64,000 nucleotides of DNA, taken from NCBI RefSeq assembly GCF_900177675.1, contig NZ_FXWM01000001.1:2861001-2925000 (forward strand), given 5' to 3'. The notes under the pieces were generated by a model, which saw nothing but the letters and a program-made list of their open reading frames with translations, did not search any database and was not told where the DNA came from. Position 1 is the stretch's first letter. Each line of letters starts with the position of its first letter. Of the stretch, positions 63,758 through 64,000 are shown piece by piece. Position numbers and translations under genes: made by a program. This stretch comes from Bacillus sp. OV166. GTDB lineage: Bacteria; Bacillota; Bacilli; Bacillales; Cytobacillaceae.

Positions 63758-64000
63758 ATGGATTTCGAAATGGTTATGCAGGAACTCGAAACGCTTAGCA
63801 AGGAACGAATGAAAAAGACTTACATAAGCAATGGTGCACACGAGCCGGTTTTTGGGGTAGCTACAGGTGCCATGAAGCCGCTCGCAAAGAAAATCAAGAA
63901 AAATCAGCCTTTAGCCGATCAGCTTTACGCCACCGGGAACTACGATGCCATGTATTTTGCAGGCATCATTGCGGACCCAATGGTAATGACTGAGGCTGAT
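63758..64000 (+). CDS. DNA alkylation repair protein (AlkD-like), partial
   Basis: The first 81 residues (MDFEMVMQELETLSKERMKK, EPVFGVATGAMKPLAKKIKK, LADQLYATGNYDAMYFAGII) match the start of the DNA alkylation repair/AlkD-like HEAT-repeat family (PF08713). It would bind damaged DNA and excise alkylated bases. GGAAGGAAGGG precedes the ATG at 63758. It runs off the window. Confidence 0.82.
   Translation, partial: MDFEMVMQELETLSKERMKKTYISNGAHEPVFGVATGAMKPLAKKIKKNQPLADQLYATGNYDAMYFAGIIADPMVMTEAD

Noticed and set aside
63536..63841. A 101-codon minus-strand frame overlapping the AlkD-like gene start
   Set aside because: It runs antisense through a well-supported gene start and its ribosome binding site, and has no recognisable motif.

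Overview
The window looks like chromosomal DNA of a low-GC Firmicute, most likely a Bacillus sensu lato species. The reasons are strong AGGAGG-type ribosome binding sites, frequent GTG and TTG starts, a c-di-AMP (ydaO-type) riboswitch in front of a KimA-type potassium importer, an SPbeta-type ATP-dependent ligase, and many small lipoproteins and membrane proteins typical of that group. The genus cannot be fixed from the sequence alone. No rRNA, tRNA or CRISPR array was seen.

Region 1 (1-20 kb) is a compact detoxification and efflux island. It holds three aldo/keto reductases, two zinc alcohol dehydrogenases, two NmrA-like NAD(P)-binding proteins, an SDR plus a broken SDR, three NTF2-like proteins (two from a fresh 718-bp tandem duplication), a RibD/DHFR-like reductase, a cupin, an MFS exporter, a CPA2 antiporter, a MATE exporter and a broken LtrA gene. 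One TetR repressor gene (10866-11411, minus) sits in the middle. A conserved promoter module of about 110 bp, with a palindromic operator, recurs at least seven times in front of these genes, including in the divergent tetR/MATE intergenic region. The simplest reading is a single TetR-controlled regulon against aldehydes or other electrophiles. The island also contains decayed remnants of its own gene families (3207, 4621, 10613, 16829, 18494), so it grows and decays by local duplication.

Region 2 (20-32.5 kb) is a patchwork of small genes, mostly on the minus strand: a lipoprotein nuclease, an EDxHD-like nuclease with zinc knuckles, lipoproteins, membrane proteins, a GNAT enzyme and an ATP-dependent DNA ligase. 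They are separated by many copies of a short dispersed hairpin repeat that carries GTTAGTT-like boxes.

Region 3 (32.7-43.6 kb) looks like a defence island: an IRG-like GTPase, a membrane OB-fold protein paired with a membrane PLD nuclease-like protein, a TIR-transmembrane protein, and a 1,650-residue DUF4011-helicase-Vsr-type protein.

Region 4 (44-50 kb) is a Tn7-like transposition module: a fused TnsA-TnsB protein, TnsC and TniQ in an overlapping operon. It ends in four 19-bp TnsB-type repeats and a terminal ACA, and abuts the truncated 3' end of an FAD oxidoreductase (phytoene-desaturase-like) gene. The opposite end was not found.

Region 5 (50-64 kb) is ordinary chromosome: a CoxG-like SRPBCC protein, a fourth aldo/keto reductase, two CBO0543-like membrane proteins, a frameshifted repetitive protein, the riboswitch-kimA unit, a secreted GH3 glycosidase next to a ROK regulator and MFS transporter with two tandem 24-bp operators, a cupredoxin, and the start of a DNA alkylation repair gene.
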